The translations under genes were made by a program, and so were the position numbers. Under the pieces are notes generated by a model that saw only the letters and a program-made list of their open reading frames with translations, made no database searches and was not told the DNA's origin. This document shows, in pieces, positions 16,420 to 25,275 of a stretch of 64,000 bases of DNA. Within the stretch, counting starts at the first letter, position 1. Each line of letters starts with the position of its first letter. The stretch spans positions 9,130,001 to 9,194,000 of the forward strand of contig NZ_CP085173.1 in NCBI RefSeq assembly GCF_020616555.1. The letters run 5' to 3'. This DNA is from Streptomyces longhuiensis (GTDB taxonomy: Bacteria > Actinomycetota > Actinomycetes > Streptomycetales > Streptomycetaceae).

Positions 16420-17466
16420 GTGGCGGCAGTGACACTCAAGGACGTGGCGGAGCGCGCGGGGGTGTCGATCAAGACCGTGTCCAACGTTGTACGTGGCGCA
16501 CCGAAGGTGTCGGAGGCGACGCGGACACGGGTGATGCGCGCGGTGGCGGAGCTCGGCTACCGGCCCAATCCGTCGGCGCGAAGACTCAGGACCGGGCGCA
16601 GTGGTCTCGTCGCGCTGGCCGTCCCGGACCTCGCGACGCCCTACTTCGCGGAGCTCGCGCACCACGTGAGAGAGGAGGCCGCGGCGCTGGGATTCACCGT
16701 CCTGATCGAGGAGACGCTGGGGGACGCCAAGGAGGAGCTGCGCCTGGCGACCGGTGTCGGCGCGTCGTTGCTCGACGGCGTGATCCTGTCGCCGCTGCAC
16801 GTCTCGCCCGACGAACTCGCTTCTGTCGCCGACGAGTTCCCGCTGGTACTGCTCGGGGAGCGCAGTTACGAACGTGATCGCGTCGTCGCCGACCACGTCC
16901 TGATCGACAACGTCGCCGCGGCTCGCGAGGCCACCGCGCATCTGGCCGGTCTCGGCCGCACCAGGATCGCCGCCATCGGCGTCGACCGACCCGCGTCCGC
17001 CACCAGTCGTCAGCGCCTCGAAGGATTTCAACTCGCCCTGCATGAGGCAGGGTTGACATACGACCCGAGGCTCTCGCCGCAGGTGACAGAGTTCGACCGC
17101 CGCAACGGACTCCTGGCGATGCGCACCCTGATCGGCCTGCCGGCGGATGTGCGGCCCGACGCGGTCTTCTGCTTCAGCGACCTGCTGGCGATCGGAGCCC
17201 GACGGGCCGCGTTCGAAGCGGGCTTGCGCATCCCCGAGGACATCGCCCTGGCGGGCGTCGACGGATCCGAGGAAGCCCGTTACAGCACGCCCTCCCTCAC
17301 GTCGGTGGTTCCCGACAAGGCCGCGATCGCTTCCCTGGCCGTGAAATGTCTGGCGACCCGCATCCGCGCCGACGAGGCCCCGCCCTTCGAGGTGCACATG
17401 GCTCCCTACTGGCTGGAGGTGCGGGAGTCCACGAGCGGTGAGCGGCAGCAGCTGGCCACTCCCTGA
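16420..17466 (+). CDS. LacI family transcriptional regulator of sugar system 1
   Basis: The product has 348 residues. Residues 4-50 form the LacI helix-turn-helix (TLKDVAERAGVSIKTVSNVV and the hinge-helix segment RPNPSARRLRTGRSG), and the rest is a periplasmic-binding-protein-like sensor domain. The GTG start gives the standard family length. It is divergent from the long GH2/ABC operon and probably represses it, and perhaps itself, through the palindromes at 16263-16301; the effector would be the imported sugar or a breakdown product. A CATAAT sequence at 16382-16387 may be its -10. A strong hairpin follows its stop codon. Confidence 0.92.
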   Translation: MAAVTLKDVAERAGVSIKTVSNVVRGAPKVSEATRTRVMRAVAELGYRPNPSARRLRTGRSGLVALAVPDLATPYFAELAHHVREEAAALGFTVLIEETLGDAKEELRLATGVGASLLDGVILSPLHVSPDELASVADEFPLVLLGERSYERDRVVADHVLIDNVAAAREATAHLAGLGRTRIAAIGVDRPASATSRQRLEGFQLALHEAGLTYDPRLSPQVTEFDRRNGLLAMRTLIGLPADVRPDAVFCFSDLLAIGARRAAFEAGLRIPEDIALAGVDGSEEARYSTPSLTSVVPDKAAIASLAVKCLATRIRADEAPPFEVHMAPYWLEVRESTSGERQQLATP

Positions 17467-17471
17467 GGGGA

Positions 17472-17505
17472 CCGCCCGCGGCCCGCACGTGCGGGCCGCA
17501 GGCGG
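17472..17505. terminator. Strong GC-rich hairpin between convergent genes
   Basis: GCGGCCCGCAC (17478-17488) is followed directly by its reverse complement to 17499, and after one mismatch the outer CCGCC (17472-17476) pairs with GGCGG (17501-17505). It starts six bases after the LacI stop and lies before the end of the convergent DUF2264 gene, so it probably terminates both. Confidence 0.65.
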
Positions 17506-17555
17506 CAAGGACAGAGGAGGACGCGGTGAGCGGAGCGGCGGTTCAGGAACAGCCC

Positions 17556-19430
17556 TCACTCATGGGTGACCCGCACCGGCTCGAAGCTCACTGTGGTCTG
17601 CGGTCCGTCGGCCCACCGCACCCGCAACTCTCCCTCTTGGAAGACCACGTCGGACACCGCGTCGGCCGGCGGCGCGCTCGGCTCGTCGGCGCTCAACGAC
17701 GCCAGAGCCACGAACACCGCCGTTCCCTCGGCCGTGCCCGAGAGTCGCGGCACCCGCACCCACGGCTCGTAAGCAGTCCCCTGGGGTGCACGCACCTCGT
17801 CCCGCTCGCTCCATCCGTACAGGCCGTGCAGCTGCGAGCTCAAGGCGTCCGAGGCCCATCCGGTGAGCGTGACCCCCGCATCGTGCGGCGCCCCCACGAC
17901 CCGGTGCACCCGCAGCTCGTACCGGCCCCGGGCCACGGTCACGCTCTCCACCCGCAGCCCCGGCACCATCGGCGCGCCCGACGCGAACACCGGCAGGTGC
18001 GAGGACGCGGCCCAGCCCCACCCGTCACCCTGCCCCGCGCCCAGCGGACGGATCCGGCGCCGCACGCTCGGGACGCCGCCCACGACGACGGACAGATGGT
18101 TGTCGGCGACGTTCGTCCGGGACGTCGGGCCGGTGTGCGTCGAGTACGCGTGACGGCCGTAGAGCGGGTCTTCCTGCGCGGCCGACTCCGCTTCGTGCGG
18201 GCGGACATGGTCGCTGCCGTGGTTGTGGAGCCGTACGATCCCGTCGGCCTGGGTCGACTGGACGAGGAGCCCCGGCGCGGGCAGCGCGAGCACCCGGTCC
18301 GGGCCCTCGCTCGGCGCCGGTTCCTCCGTCGCCGTCCACAGCGGGTCGTCCTCCGGCGCGAGGAGCGCCACGAACCCCTTCGACGCCCAGTACGGGGACG
18401 CCGGCCCCGAGTAGGTCTGCAGTGTCGCGTCGTGCGGGCCGTGCCAGCCAAGGCTCAGCAGCCCGTCGTCCGTCACCCCGCCCCGGTCGAGGAAGTAGCG
18501 CAGATTCCCGCTGATGAGGCGGCGCGACGTGCCGGGCGTCAGCGGGGTGTGGCCGGTGACGGCGCCGATGCCGACCGCCGCCGACGCCGCGAACCGGTAG
18601 GTCAGCGAACGCCCGAAGTGGATCGGCGCCCCGTCGGCGCCGAAGAGCAGCGAGAAGCCCTCCAGGTGCTCGCGCAGCCGCGGTCCGAACCGGGCCGACA
18701 GCGCGGTGTCGCCCGACAGGTGCGCGTGCAGCAGCGGATACAGGTGCAGCGCCCACCCGTTGTAGTGGTCGAAGGCCCGCCCGTCGCCGTCCGCATACCA
18801 GCCGTCGCCCCGGTACCACGTCTCCATCAGCCCAAGTGCCCGCTCCATGGCGCGCGTTGTGGCCTCGTCGCCGCGGCCGACCGACTCAAGGAACGACGCC
18901 ACCGTGAACGGGAACAGATACCAGTTGTTGGGCGCGGGCGTGTGGTCGATCGCGCCGCGCAGCCAGGTCTCCGCCCGGTCCTGCACGTCGCCGTCGAGCT
19001 GGTCCCACAGCCACGGCCGGGTCAGCGACAGGCCGAGCGCCACGGACGCCGACTCGACCATCGGCTGGCCCTGCACATGGTGGTCGAGGATCAGTGGCCA
19101 TGACTCGGCGTCGTCCCGGCCGGGCGTCCGTGTGCCCGCTGAAAGCCCCTGCGCGTAGCGCTCCAGCCAGCCGTGCGGGTCCTTTCCGCCGGCGCCCGCG
19201 ACCCGGAAGCCGGCCGCCAGGAACGTACGGGCGAAGCCTTCGAGGCCGTCCGAGCGGACCCCGGACCCGGAGGGGCGGCCCGGCAGGTCGAGCAGGGCGC
19301 CCCCGGGTGTCGCCCAGCGCCACGCGGCGCCGAGCAGCCCGTCGGCGACGGCCTCCCAGTGCGCGCGCGTATACCCGGTGATCGGGCTCGACTCACGGTT
19401 CTCTTCGGGCAGTTCGAACGGGATGGTCAT
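17556..19430 (-). CDS. DUF2264 domain protein (putative glycoside hydrolase)
   Basis: This 624-residue cytoplasmic protein has a two-part layout: an (alpha/alpha) barrel-like N-terminal half (about 1-390, with WPLILDHHVQGQPMVESASV and DGWYADGDGRAFDHYNGWAL) and a beta-rich C-terminal half. This matches DUF2264 proteins. I believe some members have been placed among glycoside hydrolases acting on glucuronides (GH154), but I cannot verify that here. The ATG at 19430 overlaps the stop of the dehydrogenase gene (ATGA). It is the last gene of the sugar system 2 operon, so it probably cleaves or modifies the imported compound. Catalytic residues are not assigned. Confidence 0.75.
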   Translation of the reverse strand: MTIPFELPEENRESSPITGYTRAHWEAVADGLLGAAWRWATPGGALLDLPGRPSGSGVRSDGLEGFARTFLAAGFRVAGAGGKDPHGWLERYAQGLSAGTRTPGRDDAESWPLILDHHVQGQPMVESASVALGLSLTRPWLWDQLDGDVQDRAETWLRGAIDHTPAPNNWYLFPFTVASFLESVGRGDEATTRAMERALGLMETWYRGDGWYADGDGRAFDHYNGWALHLYPLLHAHLSGDTALSARFGPRLREHLEGFSLLFGADGAPIHFGRSLTYRFAASAAVGIGAVTGHTPLTPGTSRRLISGNLRYFLDRGGVTDDGLLSLGWHGPHDATLQTYSGPASPYWASKGFVALLAPEDDPLWTATEEPAPSEGPDRVLALPAPGLLVQSTQADGIVRLHNHGSDHVRPHEAESAAQEDPLYGRHAYSTHTGPTSRTNVADNHLSVVVGGVPSVRRRIRPLGAGQGDGWGWAASSHLPVFASGAPMVPGLRVESVTVARGRYELRVHRVVGAPHDAGVTLTGWASDALSSQLHGLYGWSERDEVRAPQGTAYEPWVRVPRLSGTAEGTAVFVALASLSADEPSAPPADAVSDVVFQEGELRVRWADGPQTTVSFEPVRVTHE

Positions 19431-20434
19431 GCGAGGAACGCCAGCCTTTCGCGTCGTACGGGATGGGCGAATCCGTCGCCCGCGGCCCACCTGGCCACCT
19501 CGCCGACGGCGGTGTCGGCGAGGCGTTCCCACTCGTTGCCCTGGGAGCCCGCCAGGTGGGGGGTGATGAATGCGTTCGGGCAGTCCCACAACGGGTGGGT
19601 CGCGGGCAGGACCTCGGGGTCCGTCACGTCGAGGACCGCGCCGACACGGCCCGCGCGCACCACGTCGGTGAGCGCGTCCTGGTCGACGACGGCGCCGCGC
19701 GAGGTGTTGATGAGGGTGGCTCCCGGTCGCATGGAGCCCAGCAGCTCCCGGCTGACCAGGCCGCGCGTGGCCGGCAGCAGCGGGGTGTGCACGCTCAACA
19801 GGTCGCTGCGTGTGAAGAGTTCGGACAGCTCCACCCACTCGACGCCCAGTTCGGCGGCCTCCGCCTCGGTGACGTACGGGTCGTGCAGCAGCACCTCGAA
19901 GTCGAAGGGCCGCAGCAGCTCGATCACCCGGCGGCCGATCAGCGACGCGGACAGCAGGCCCACCGTGCGACGGTAGTTGCCCACCTCTTGCGTGGTCAGC
20001 AGCCAGTTGTCGCGCTCACGGGTCCGCCGGAAGTCGCGGGCCCGTTCCAGGACGTTCTTTCCGTGCAGCAGGATCATCGCGAGGGTGTACTCCGCGACCG
20101 GCAGCGCGTTGGCCGCGGCCGCCGACGACACCTCGACGCCCCGGTCCCAGCAGGCGTCGGAGACATGCCCGCGCACCGAACCGGCCGCGTGCACCACGGC
20201 CTTGAGGTGCGGCGCCGAGGCCAGTACGTCCGCGTCGAGCCGCGGACATCCCCAGCCGGTGACCAGGACCTCGGTGTCGGCGAGGACGTGCTTGGCCCGT
20301 GCGGTCGTCAGGTCGTCCAGGACGGGCAGCGGCGCCAGGTCGCACACCTCCGCGAGCGCGGCCACGGACCGCGGCGTGAAGACGGCCGCCGCGGCCTGGG
20401 GGGACATGGCCAACGCCACGCGGGGCTGCGTCAC
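19427..20434 (-). CDS. D-2-hydroxyacid dehydrogenase-like protein with unusual cofactor motif
   Basis: The 335-residue product has the fold of NAD-dependent 2-hydroxyacid dehydrogenases. Catalytic Arg246 (INTSRGAVV), Glu274 (TDPEVLP) and His293 (TPHLAGS) are all present. The dinucleotide-binding loop, however, reads GLLSASLIG at about 159-167 instead of G-x-G-x-x-G, with the first two loop glycines replaced by Ser. The GTG start at 20434 overlaps the permease stop (GTGA). It sits between the importer and DUF2264, so a 2-keto or 2-hydroxy sugar acid is a possible substrate; altered cofactor binding or loss of activity are both possible. Confidence 0.8.
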   Translation of the reverse strand: MTQPRVALAMSPQAAAAVFTPRSVAALAEVCDLAPLPVLDDLTTARAKHVLADTEVLVTGWGCPRLDADVLASAPHLKAVVHAAGSVRGHVSDACWDRGVEVSSAAAANALPVAEYTLAMILLHGKNVLERARDFRRTRERDNWLLTTQEVGNYRRTVGLLSASLIGRRVIELLRPFDFEVLLHDPYVTEAEAAELGVEWVELSELFTRSDLLSVHTPLLPATRGLVSRELLGSMRPGATLINTSRGAVVDQDALTDVVRAGRVGAVLDVTDPEVLPATHPLWDCPNAFITPHLAGSQGNEWERLADTAVGEVARWAAGDGFAHPVRRERLAFLA

Positions 20435-21303
20435 TTGACCGCCCCCGCCGTCAGACCGGACCGCCAGAACCGCTGGAGGAAGATGAACGCGAGGACGAGA
20501 GGAAGGACCGCCAGGAGCGAACCCATGATCACCACCGGATAGTACTCGGGCGAGACGGTCGCCTGGCTGTTCCACTGGAACAGGCCCAGGCTGACGGGAT
20601 AGAGCTTCTGGTTGGACAGCATCACCATCGGCAGGAAGAAGTTGTTCCAGATCGCGGTGAGCTGGAACAGGAAGACCGTGATCAGGCCCGGGCCGAGCAT
20701 CCGCAACGAGACGCGGACGTACGTCGTCAGCTCACCGGCGCCGTCCACGCGGGCCGCCTCCAGAACCTCGTCGGGCACGTATCCCTGGGCGAAGATCCGG
20801 CCCAGGTACACGCCGAACGGGTTGAACAGGACCGGGATGAACACCGACCAGAACGTGTTCACGACGCCCGTCGCCGATGCGATCAGGTACAGCGGCAGCG
20901 CGAGCACCGTCTGCGGCACCATCACCGCGGCCAGGACGAGCCCGAACAGCTTCTCCTTGTGCTGGAAGTGGTACTTGTCGAAGGCGTAGCCGCAGGCGAC
21001 GCTGATCATCGCGCCCAGCGCGGCGCCGAGCACCGCGTACAGCAGGCTGTTGCCGTACCAGCGGCTGTAGAGGCCTCCGTCCATCGCGAACAGGTCCTTG
21101 ACGTTCTGGACGAACGAGAAGTCCTTGAGGGAAAGGATGTTGCTGCTGAACAGCGCGTCGCGGGACTTGCCGGCGGCGAGGACCAGCCACAGCGCCGGCA
21201 GCATGGTGTAGAGGACGGAGATGGCGACGACCACGTTGACGGTCGTCCGGCCCAGCAGACGGGGACGCAGCAGGGTGGACCTGCTCAGCTCGGCAGTGGT
21301 CAT
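20431..21303 (-). CDS. Carbohydrate ABC importer 2, MalG-type permease
   Basis: The permease has 290 residues with six membrane segments and an EAA loop (EVLEAARVDGAGELTTYVRV, about 190-209). The ATG at 21303 overlaps the stop of the preceding permease (ATGA). The gene is coupled downstream to the dehydrogenase by GTGA, showing that sugar uptake and processing belong to one transcript. As in the other systems of this window, no ATPase is encoded nearby. Confidence 0.92.
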   Translation of the reverse strand: MTTAELSRSTLLRPRLLGRTTVNVVVAISVLYTMLPALWLVLAAGKSRDALFSSNILSLKDFSFVQNVKDLFAMDGGLYSRWYGNSLLYAVLGAALGAMISVACGYAFDKYHFQHKEKLFGLVLAAVMVPQTVLALPLYLIASATGVVNTFWSVFIPVLFNPFGVYLGRIFAQGYVPDEVLEAARVDGAGELTTYVRVSLRMLGPGLITVFLFQLTAIWNNFFLPMVMLSNQKLYPVSLGLFQWNSQATVSPEYYPVVIMGSLLAVLPLVLAFIFLQRFWRSGLTAGAVK

Positions 21304-22283
21304 CGGGCGCTCTCCTCGGCCGAGTTGACGCGGTTGGTCCAGCGGGTGACGCCGTAGGAGACGGCGATGGTGATGACGAGGAGGATCACCGACGCGGCGG
21401 CCGCGAGCGAATAGTTGTTGCGGCTGAACGCCGCGTCGTAGATGTACATGCTCGGCGAGAACCGCGCATCGACGACCTGAGAGCCCGCGCGCAGCAGCAT
21501 CGGTTCCGTGAACAGCTGCAGCGCCCAGATCAGGGTGAACATCGCGACCATGACGATCGAGGAGCGCACCAGCGGCGCCTTCACCTGGAGCGCGGTGCGC
21601 ACCGGACCCGCCCCGTCGACCACCGACGCCTCCAGGACCTCCCGGGGGACCGCTTGCAGGGCCGCGTAGAAGACGACCATGTTGTAGCCGAGGTTGCTCC
21701 ACACCGCGATGTTCACGATCGACGGGATCGCGGTGTGCAGGCCCAGGAAGTTGACGGTGATGTCGGCCTTGCCGAGCACGTCGATGATCGGGCTGATGCC
21801 GGGGGTGTAGAGGTACAGCCAGATCAGCGCGGCGATGATGCCGGGCACCGCGTGCGGCAGGAACAGGCCGAGCTGGGCCCAGGAACGCAGCCGTACGAGG
21901 CCCGAGTCGAGCAGCAGCGCCAGCGCCAGCGAGCCGATGGTCATCACCGGGATGTAGATCAGGCAGTACAGCGCGACCGTGCCGAGGCCGGACAGGAACG
22001 ACGGGTCCGTGAGGACCGCGGCGTACGAGCGCAGGCCGACGAAGACCGTGCGCTCCGGGCCGAAGCCGAGGCCCGGCTGGTCGTCGCTGAAGAAGCTCAG
22101 CCAGACGGCCGTGCCGACCGGGATCAGGAAGACGAGCGTGAGCAGCACGAAGAACGGGGCCATCAGGACGCCCGCGGCGCCGCCCCGGCGGCGCCCCGCC
22201 GCACGCTGCGCCTTGCGCCGGGAGCTGTCCGCCTCCCGCGGGGGAGCCGCCGCCGTGGCGGGGACCTGGGTTGTCGCGGTCAT
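21300..22283 (-). CDS. Carbohydrate ABC importer 2, MalF-type permease
   Basis: This 327-residue permease has a charged N-terminus (about 1-38), six membrane segments and an EAA-type loop (EVLEASVVDGAGPVRTALQV, about 225-244). The ATG at 22283 is preferred over the GTG nine bases upstream because AGGTGA sits five bases before it, overlapping that GTG. It partners the permease at 20431 and the lipoprotein at 22315. Confidence 0.92.
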   Translation of the reverse strand: MTATTQVPATAAAPPREADSSRRKAQRAAGRRRGGAAGVLMAPFFVLLTLVFLIPVGTAVWLSFFSDDQPGLGFGPERTVFVGLRSYAAVLTDPSFLSGLGTVALYCLIYIPVMTIGSLALALLLDSGLVRLRSWAQLGLFLPHAVPGIIAALIWLYLYTPGISPIIDVLGKADITVNFLGLHTAIPSIVNIAVWSNLGYNMVVFYAALQAVPREVLEASVVDGAGPVRTALQVKAPLVRSSIVMVAMFTLIWALQLFTEPMLLRAGSQVVDARFSPSMYIYDAAFSRNNYSLAAAASVILLVITIAVSYGVTRWTNRVNSAEESAR

Positions 22284-22314
22284 GGGACTCACCTGCCTTT
22301 CGGGATGCGGGCGT

Positions 22315-23655
22315 TCATGTGGAGTGCTGGGTGGTCTTGAGGCCGAGGGCCTTGAGGTCGGGCATCGTGCCGTTCTGGGCCGCGCGCATGGAGGACTCGA
22401 TCGTTCCGGAGCCGGCCGCCGCCCGGGCGAAGGCGTCCGACATGACCTGCCCGGTCGCGGTCATCCGGGGTCCCCAGACCCAGCCGTCGCTGATCTTCTG
22501 TGCCTCGGTCTCGAACAGTGTGTAGATGTCCTGCCCGCCGTAATACGAGCGGTCGAAGGCCGCGCGCCCCACCTTGATCAGCTCGGTCGCGGCCGGGTAC
22601 TGGCTGCTGGCGCCGCTGGAGAGACGGGCCTTGAGGGCGTCGGGGTGCGAGACCTGCCACTCGATGAACTCCATGGCGGCCTCGGGGTGCTTGCTGTCCT
22701 TGGTGATGGCGAACGTCGAGCCGCCCTGGGTCCCGAGCGCCGGCTTCGCCGGGTCCCACTGGGGCTGCGGGGCGATCCGCCACAGTCCCTTCTGCTGGGG
22801 GCGCGCATTCATCTGAGCACCGGCGTCCCAGGCGCCGCTGTGCCGGGTCAGGACGAGGCTGTTGCCGACCTGGGCGTCGGCCTCGCGGCTGTTGGGGGGA
22901 TTGACGTAGACGAGGTCCTCGTCGATGAGCCGCTGCCAGTACTGGCACACGCGGCGCGTGGGGGCGTCGGCGAGCGACACGTTCCAGGCGCCCTTCGAGG
23001 TGTCGAACCAGTGCGCGCCGGCTCCCCAGCACCAGCCCGAGAACTGGCCCATGTCCGTGGAGAAGAAGGTCACCCTGCGCTTGCCGCCGGTGCGGCGGAC
23101 GGCGCGTGCCAGGTCGGTGTACTCGTCCCACGTGGTGGGAACCTCGAAGCCGTACTTGTCGAAAAGGTCCTTGCGGTAGTGCAGCACCATCGGCTCGACG
23201 TCCAGGGGCACGCTGTATGTGCGCCCCTCGAACGTCGTCAGACCGAGCGCCTGCGGCAGCAGCTTGGCCTTGAGCTTGTCACTGATCACGTCCGTGATGT
23301 CGCGGGCCACACCGTCGATCGCGTAGCCCGGGACCTGCGGGTACTCGATGGTGGCGACGTCGGGCGCGTTGCCCGCGCGCGCCGCGTTGCTGAGCTTGAG
23401 ATATCCGCCGGAGGTGCCGGAGGGTATCTGTTCGAAAGCGACCTGGATGGTGTCGTGCGTCTTGTTGAACGCGTCCACCACCTCCTGGCTGCCGCGCAGC
23501 GCGGACCAGAACGTGATGGTGGTCTTGCCTTTGGTACCGGACTTACTGGTGCTCTGCGACGCGCTGTCGTTCCCGCTGCAGGCGCTCAGGGCGCCCGTCA
23601 GGGGCAGCGCGGTGATCGCGGCGAGCACCGATCGACGGCTCTGTCGACCAGGCAT
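22315..23655 (-). CDS. Sugar-binding lipoprotein of ABC importer 2
   Basis: The product is a 446-residue extracellular binding protein. The ATG at 23655 has GGGAGG eight or so bases upstream; a longer frame adds 33 residues without signal features. The signal has RQSRRSVLAA (Tat-like) and a lipobox LSAC giving Cys26. The mature part starts with TTITFWSALRGSQEVVDAF, a typical sugar binder opening. The promoter region (23656-23758) lies between this gene and the regulator gene transcribed in the same direction, and contains a sequence shared with the regulator's own promoter. Confidence 0.92.
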   Translation of the reverse strand: MPGRQSRRSVLAAITALPLTGALSACSGNDSASQSTSKSGTKGKTTITFWSALRGSQEVVDAFNKTHDTIQVAFEQIPSGTSGGYLKLSNAARAGNAPDVATIEYPQVPGYAIDGVARDITDVISDKLKAKLLPQALGLTTFEGRTYSVPLDVEPMVLHYRKDLFDKYGFEVPTTWDEYTDLARAVRRTGGKRRVTFFSTDMGQFSGWCWGAGAHWFDTSKGAWNVSLADAPTRRVCQYWQRLIDEDLVYVNPPNSREADAQVGNSLVLTRHSGAWDAGAQMNARPQQKGLWRIAPQPQWDPAKPALGTQGGSTFAITKDSKHPEAAMEFIEWQVSHPDALKARLSSGASSQYPAATELIKVGRAAFDRSYYGGQDIYTLFETEAQKISDGWVWGPRMTATGQVMSDAFARAAAGSGTIESSMRAAQNGTMPDLKALGLKTTQHST

Positions 23656-23743
23656 GGGCGCCTCCCGCGGCTCCTGCGTGTTCGAGTCACGGGAATCCTG
23701 ATCGGCTGACCGCACCTGGTCAATAGATCGATCAGAAGAAAAT

Positions 23744-23757
23744 GAAGCGGTCAAACG
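23744..23757. promoter_or_regulatory. Shared 14-base box upstream of importer 2, candidate operator copy A
   Basis: GAAGCGGTCAAACG occurs here, three bases from the regulator stop and about 90 bases before the binding-protein start. With one base changed the same word occurs at 24954-24967 in front of the regulator gene. On the minus strand it contains TTGACC, a possible -35. The flanks (TGAAGCG ... CGCTCA) add imperfect dyad symmetry. Confidence 0.5.
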
Positions 23758-23758
23758 C

Positions 23759-24925
23759 TCATTGTGAAGGGGAAGTTGTGCCGGAGGTTCCTGCGGCGTC
23801 GGACACCTGCGAATCCGCGGCGTCCGGGGCCTGTGTCGAACCGCGCACCTTCAACGTGGGCAGCAGCTCCAGGCGCCGCGCCGGCCCGTCCCCGAAGGCC
23901 GGTGGCTGTCCGCCGAGCCGCCGAAGGAGCAACTCCGCCGCAGCCCGGCCCACCTCGGCCTTCGGCGGCGAGACGGCCGAGAGCGGGGTGCTGCCGAGAC
24001 CCGCCACCACGTCGTCGTACGCGATCACGGAACAGTCCTCCGGAACCCGCACCCCGCCGTCGCGCAGCGACTGCACCAGCATGAGCGCGTCCACATCACC
24101 GTGCAGCACGGCCGCCGTAGCCCCCAACTCGGCCAACAGCGACGGGAGGTCAATCGGCTTCTCCGCCGTCTCCGCCGCCGGGTCGGGGGCCGCCCCGGGC
24201 GAGCTGAGCGCCACCGCCCACTTGTCCACGTGCGGATGGTCCGCGGCGATCTCGACGAACGCCGCACGCAGGGCACGGGCGGTGGGGCTGTCGTCCCTCG
24301 CGGCGAGCACGATGCGCCGGTGGCCGAGTCCGGTGAGGTGTTCGACGGCGAGATGGATGCCGTACCAGTGATCGGTGCAGACCGTGTCCACGGAGTGCAG
24401 CGCGCTGCCGCGCCGGGGCCTGCGCTCCATCACGACCGCGGGCACCGGCAGGCGCGCCAGCCAGGTGTAGTCGGCCTCCTCCGTGGCCCGGCTGCGCCAG
24501 CGCGGGGCGATGAGCAGTCCGCGGGCGCCCGCCGCCAACGCCTGTTCCACGATGGGCTGTTCGGCTCCCGCGACGGCCGGAGCGATGTGCAGCGCGATGC
24601 GGATCCCCGCTTCCTCGAAGGCGGTCCGAGCGCCGTGCAGCGCCTCGTACAGATACGAGTGGCGCTCGGGGACGACGACCGCGACCGGACCGCCGTCGGC
24701 CGTCGGTTCGACGGGGGCGGCGGCCCGTTCCGTCTCGGTCAGCACCGGGCGGGCGACGCCGTGGCCACGGCGCAGCTTGCCCTCCCTGGCGAGTTCCTCG
24801 ACATCGCGCCGCAGGGTCACCACCGACACGGCGAGCTCCGCGGCGAGATCGCTCACCCGCGTCGCCCCGCGCGACTGCACCACGGCGAGAATCCGCTGCC
24901 GCCTGAGATCGACCGGCTCACGCAT
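23759..24925 (-). CDS. DeoR-HTH/LacI-sensor hybrid transcriptional regulator
   Basis: The protein has 388 residues. The N-terminus (about 5-60) is a DeoR-type winged helix-turn-helix (RRQRILAVVQSRGATRVSDL, VTLRRDVEELAREGKL), while residues 80-370 form a LacI-like periplasmic-binding sensor domain (VERHL-type GIHLAVEHLTGLGHRRIVL, and AVLHGDVDALMLVQSLRDGG). This combination is known in actinobacterial sugar regulators. The ATG at 24925 with GAGGGGG upstream is chosen over the ATG at 24970, which adds a 15-residue tail. It precedes importer 2 on the same strand and probably controls both through the shared 14-base box. Confidence 0.88.
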   Translation of the reverse strand: MREPVDLRRQRILAVVQSRGATRVSDLAAELAVSVVTLRRDVEELAREGKLRRGHGVARPVLTETERAAAPVEPTADGGPVAVVVPERHSYLYEALHGARTAFEEAGIRIALHIAPAVAGAEQPIVEQALAAGARGLLIAPRWRSRATEEADYTWLARLPVPAVVMERRPRRGSALHSVDTVCTDHWYGIHLAVEHLTGLGHRRIVLAARDDSPTARALRAAFVEIAADHPHVDKWAVALSSPGAAPDPAAETAEKPIDLPSLLAELGATAAVLHGDVDALMLVQSLRDGGVRVPEDCSVIAYDDVVAGLGSTPLSAVSPPKAEVGRAAAELLLRRLGGQPPAFGDGPARRLELLPTLKVRGSTQAPDAADSQVSDAAGTSGTTSPSQ

Positions 24926-24953
24926 GCTGATGGCCCCCTCGACACCCGCTGTT

Positions 24954-24967
24954 CGTTTGAGCGCTTC
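24954..24967. promoter_or_regulatory. Shared 14-base box upstream of hybrid regulator, candidate operator copy B
   Basis: On the minus strand this reads GAAGCGCTCAAACG, matching copy A at 23744-23757 in 13 of 14 positions. On the plus strand a related GAACGCTTC follows at 24971-24979, giving two direct GARCGCTTC words 12 bases apart. Location just before the regulator start fits autoregulation. Confidence 0.5.
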
Positions 24968-25053
24968 CATGAACGCTTCGGCGGCAGCATAACCAGCAGG
25001 TGGCCGGGAAAGTCAGCCCTCGGGCGGCTGAGACATCACTCAGGGGGTCGTGT

Positions 25054-25200
25054 CTAATACCCCCCGAACGGCGTGTGGTCCGCCAGGGCGAGGGTGCGCA
25101 CGAAGCAGCGCAGGCGCACCAGTTGACGGGCGACTGTGCGCACGGCAGCGGGTCGGTGGGGCGCGTAGGCGGCGGTCCAGAGCGTGGGTACGTGATCCAT
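25054..25200 (-). CDS. Possible small hypothetical protein divergent from LysR
   Basis: A 48-codon frame begins with ATG at 25200 and uses mostly G/C third positions, as real genes here do. The product is basic and Ala/Arg-rich (PTLWTAAYAPHRPAAVRTVA) with no recognised domain. The ribosome-binding site is weak. LysR regulators often have a divergent target gene, which is the main reason to list it; alternatively this is non-coding and simply part of the 350-base spacer (24926-25275), in which nothing else was recognised. Confidence 0.3.
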   Translation of the reverse strand: MDHVPTLWTAAYAPHRPAAVRTVARQLVRLRCFVRTLALADHTPFGGY

Positions 25201-25275
25201 GCCAGCAGCATCCGGTGGTCCGTGGCGGTCGGTCCAACAGATCGTTTTGCTGCCTGCCATCGCTAGAGTAGATGG

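Noticed and set aside
24918..25211. 97-codon minus-strand frame upstream of the hybrid regulator
   Set aside because: Cys- and Arg-rich with no domain, and it overlaps the regulator promoter and start; the shorter frame at 25054-25200 in another register has better codon bias.
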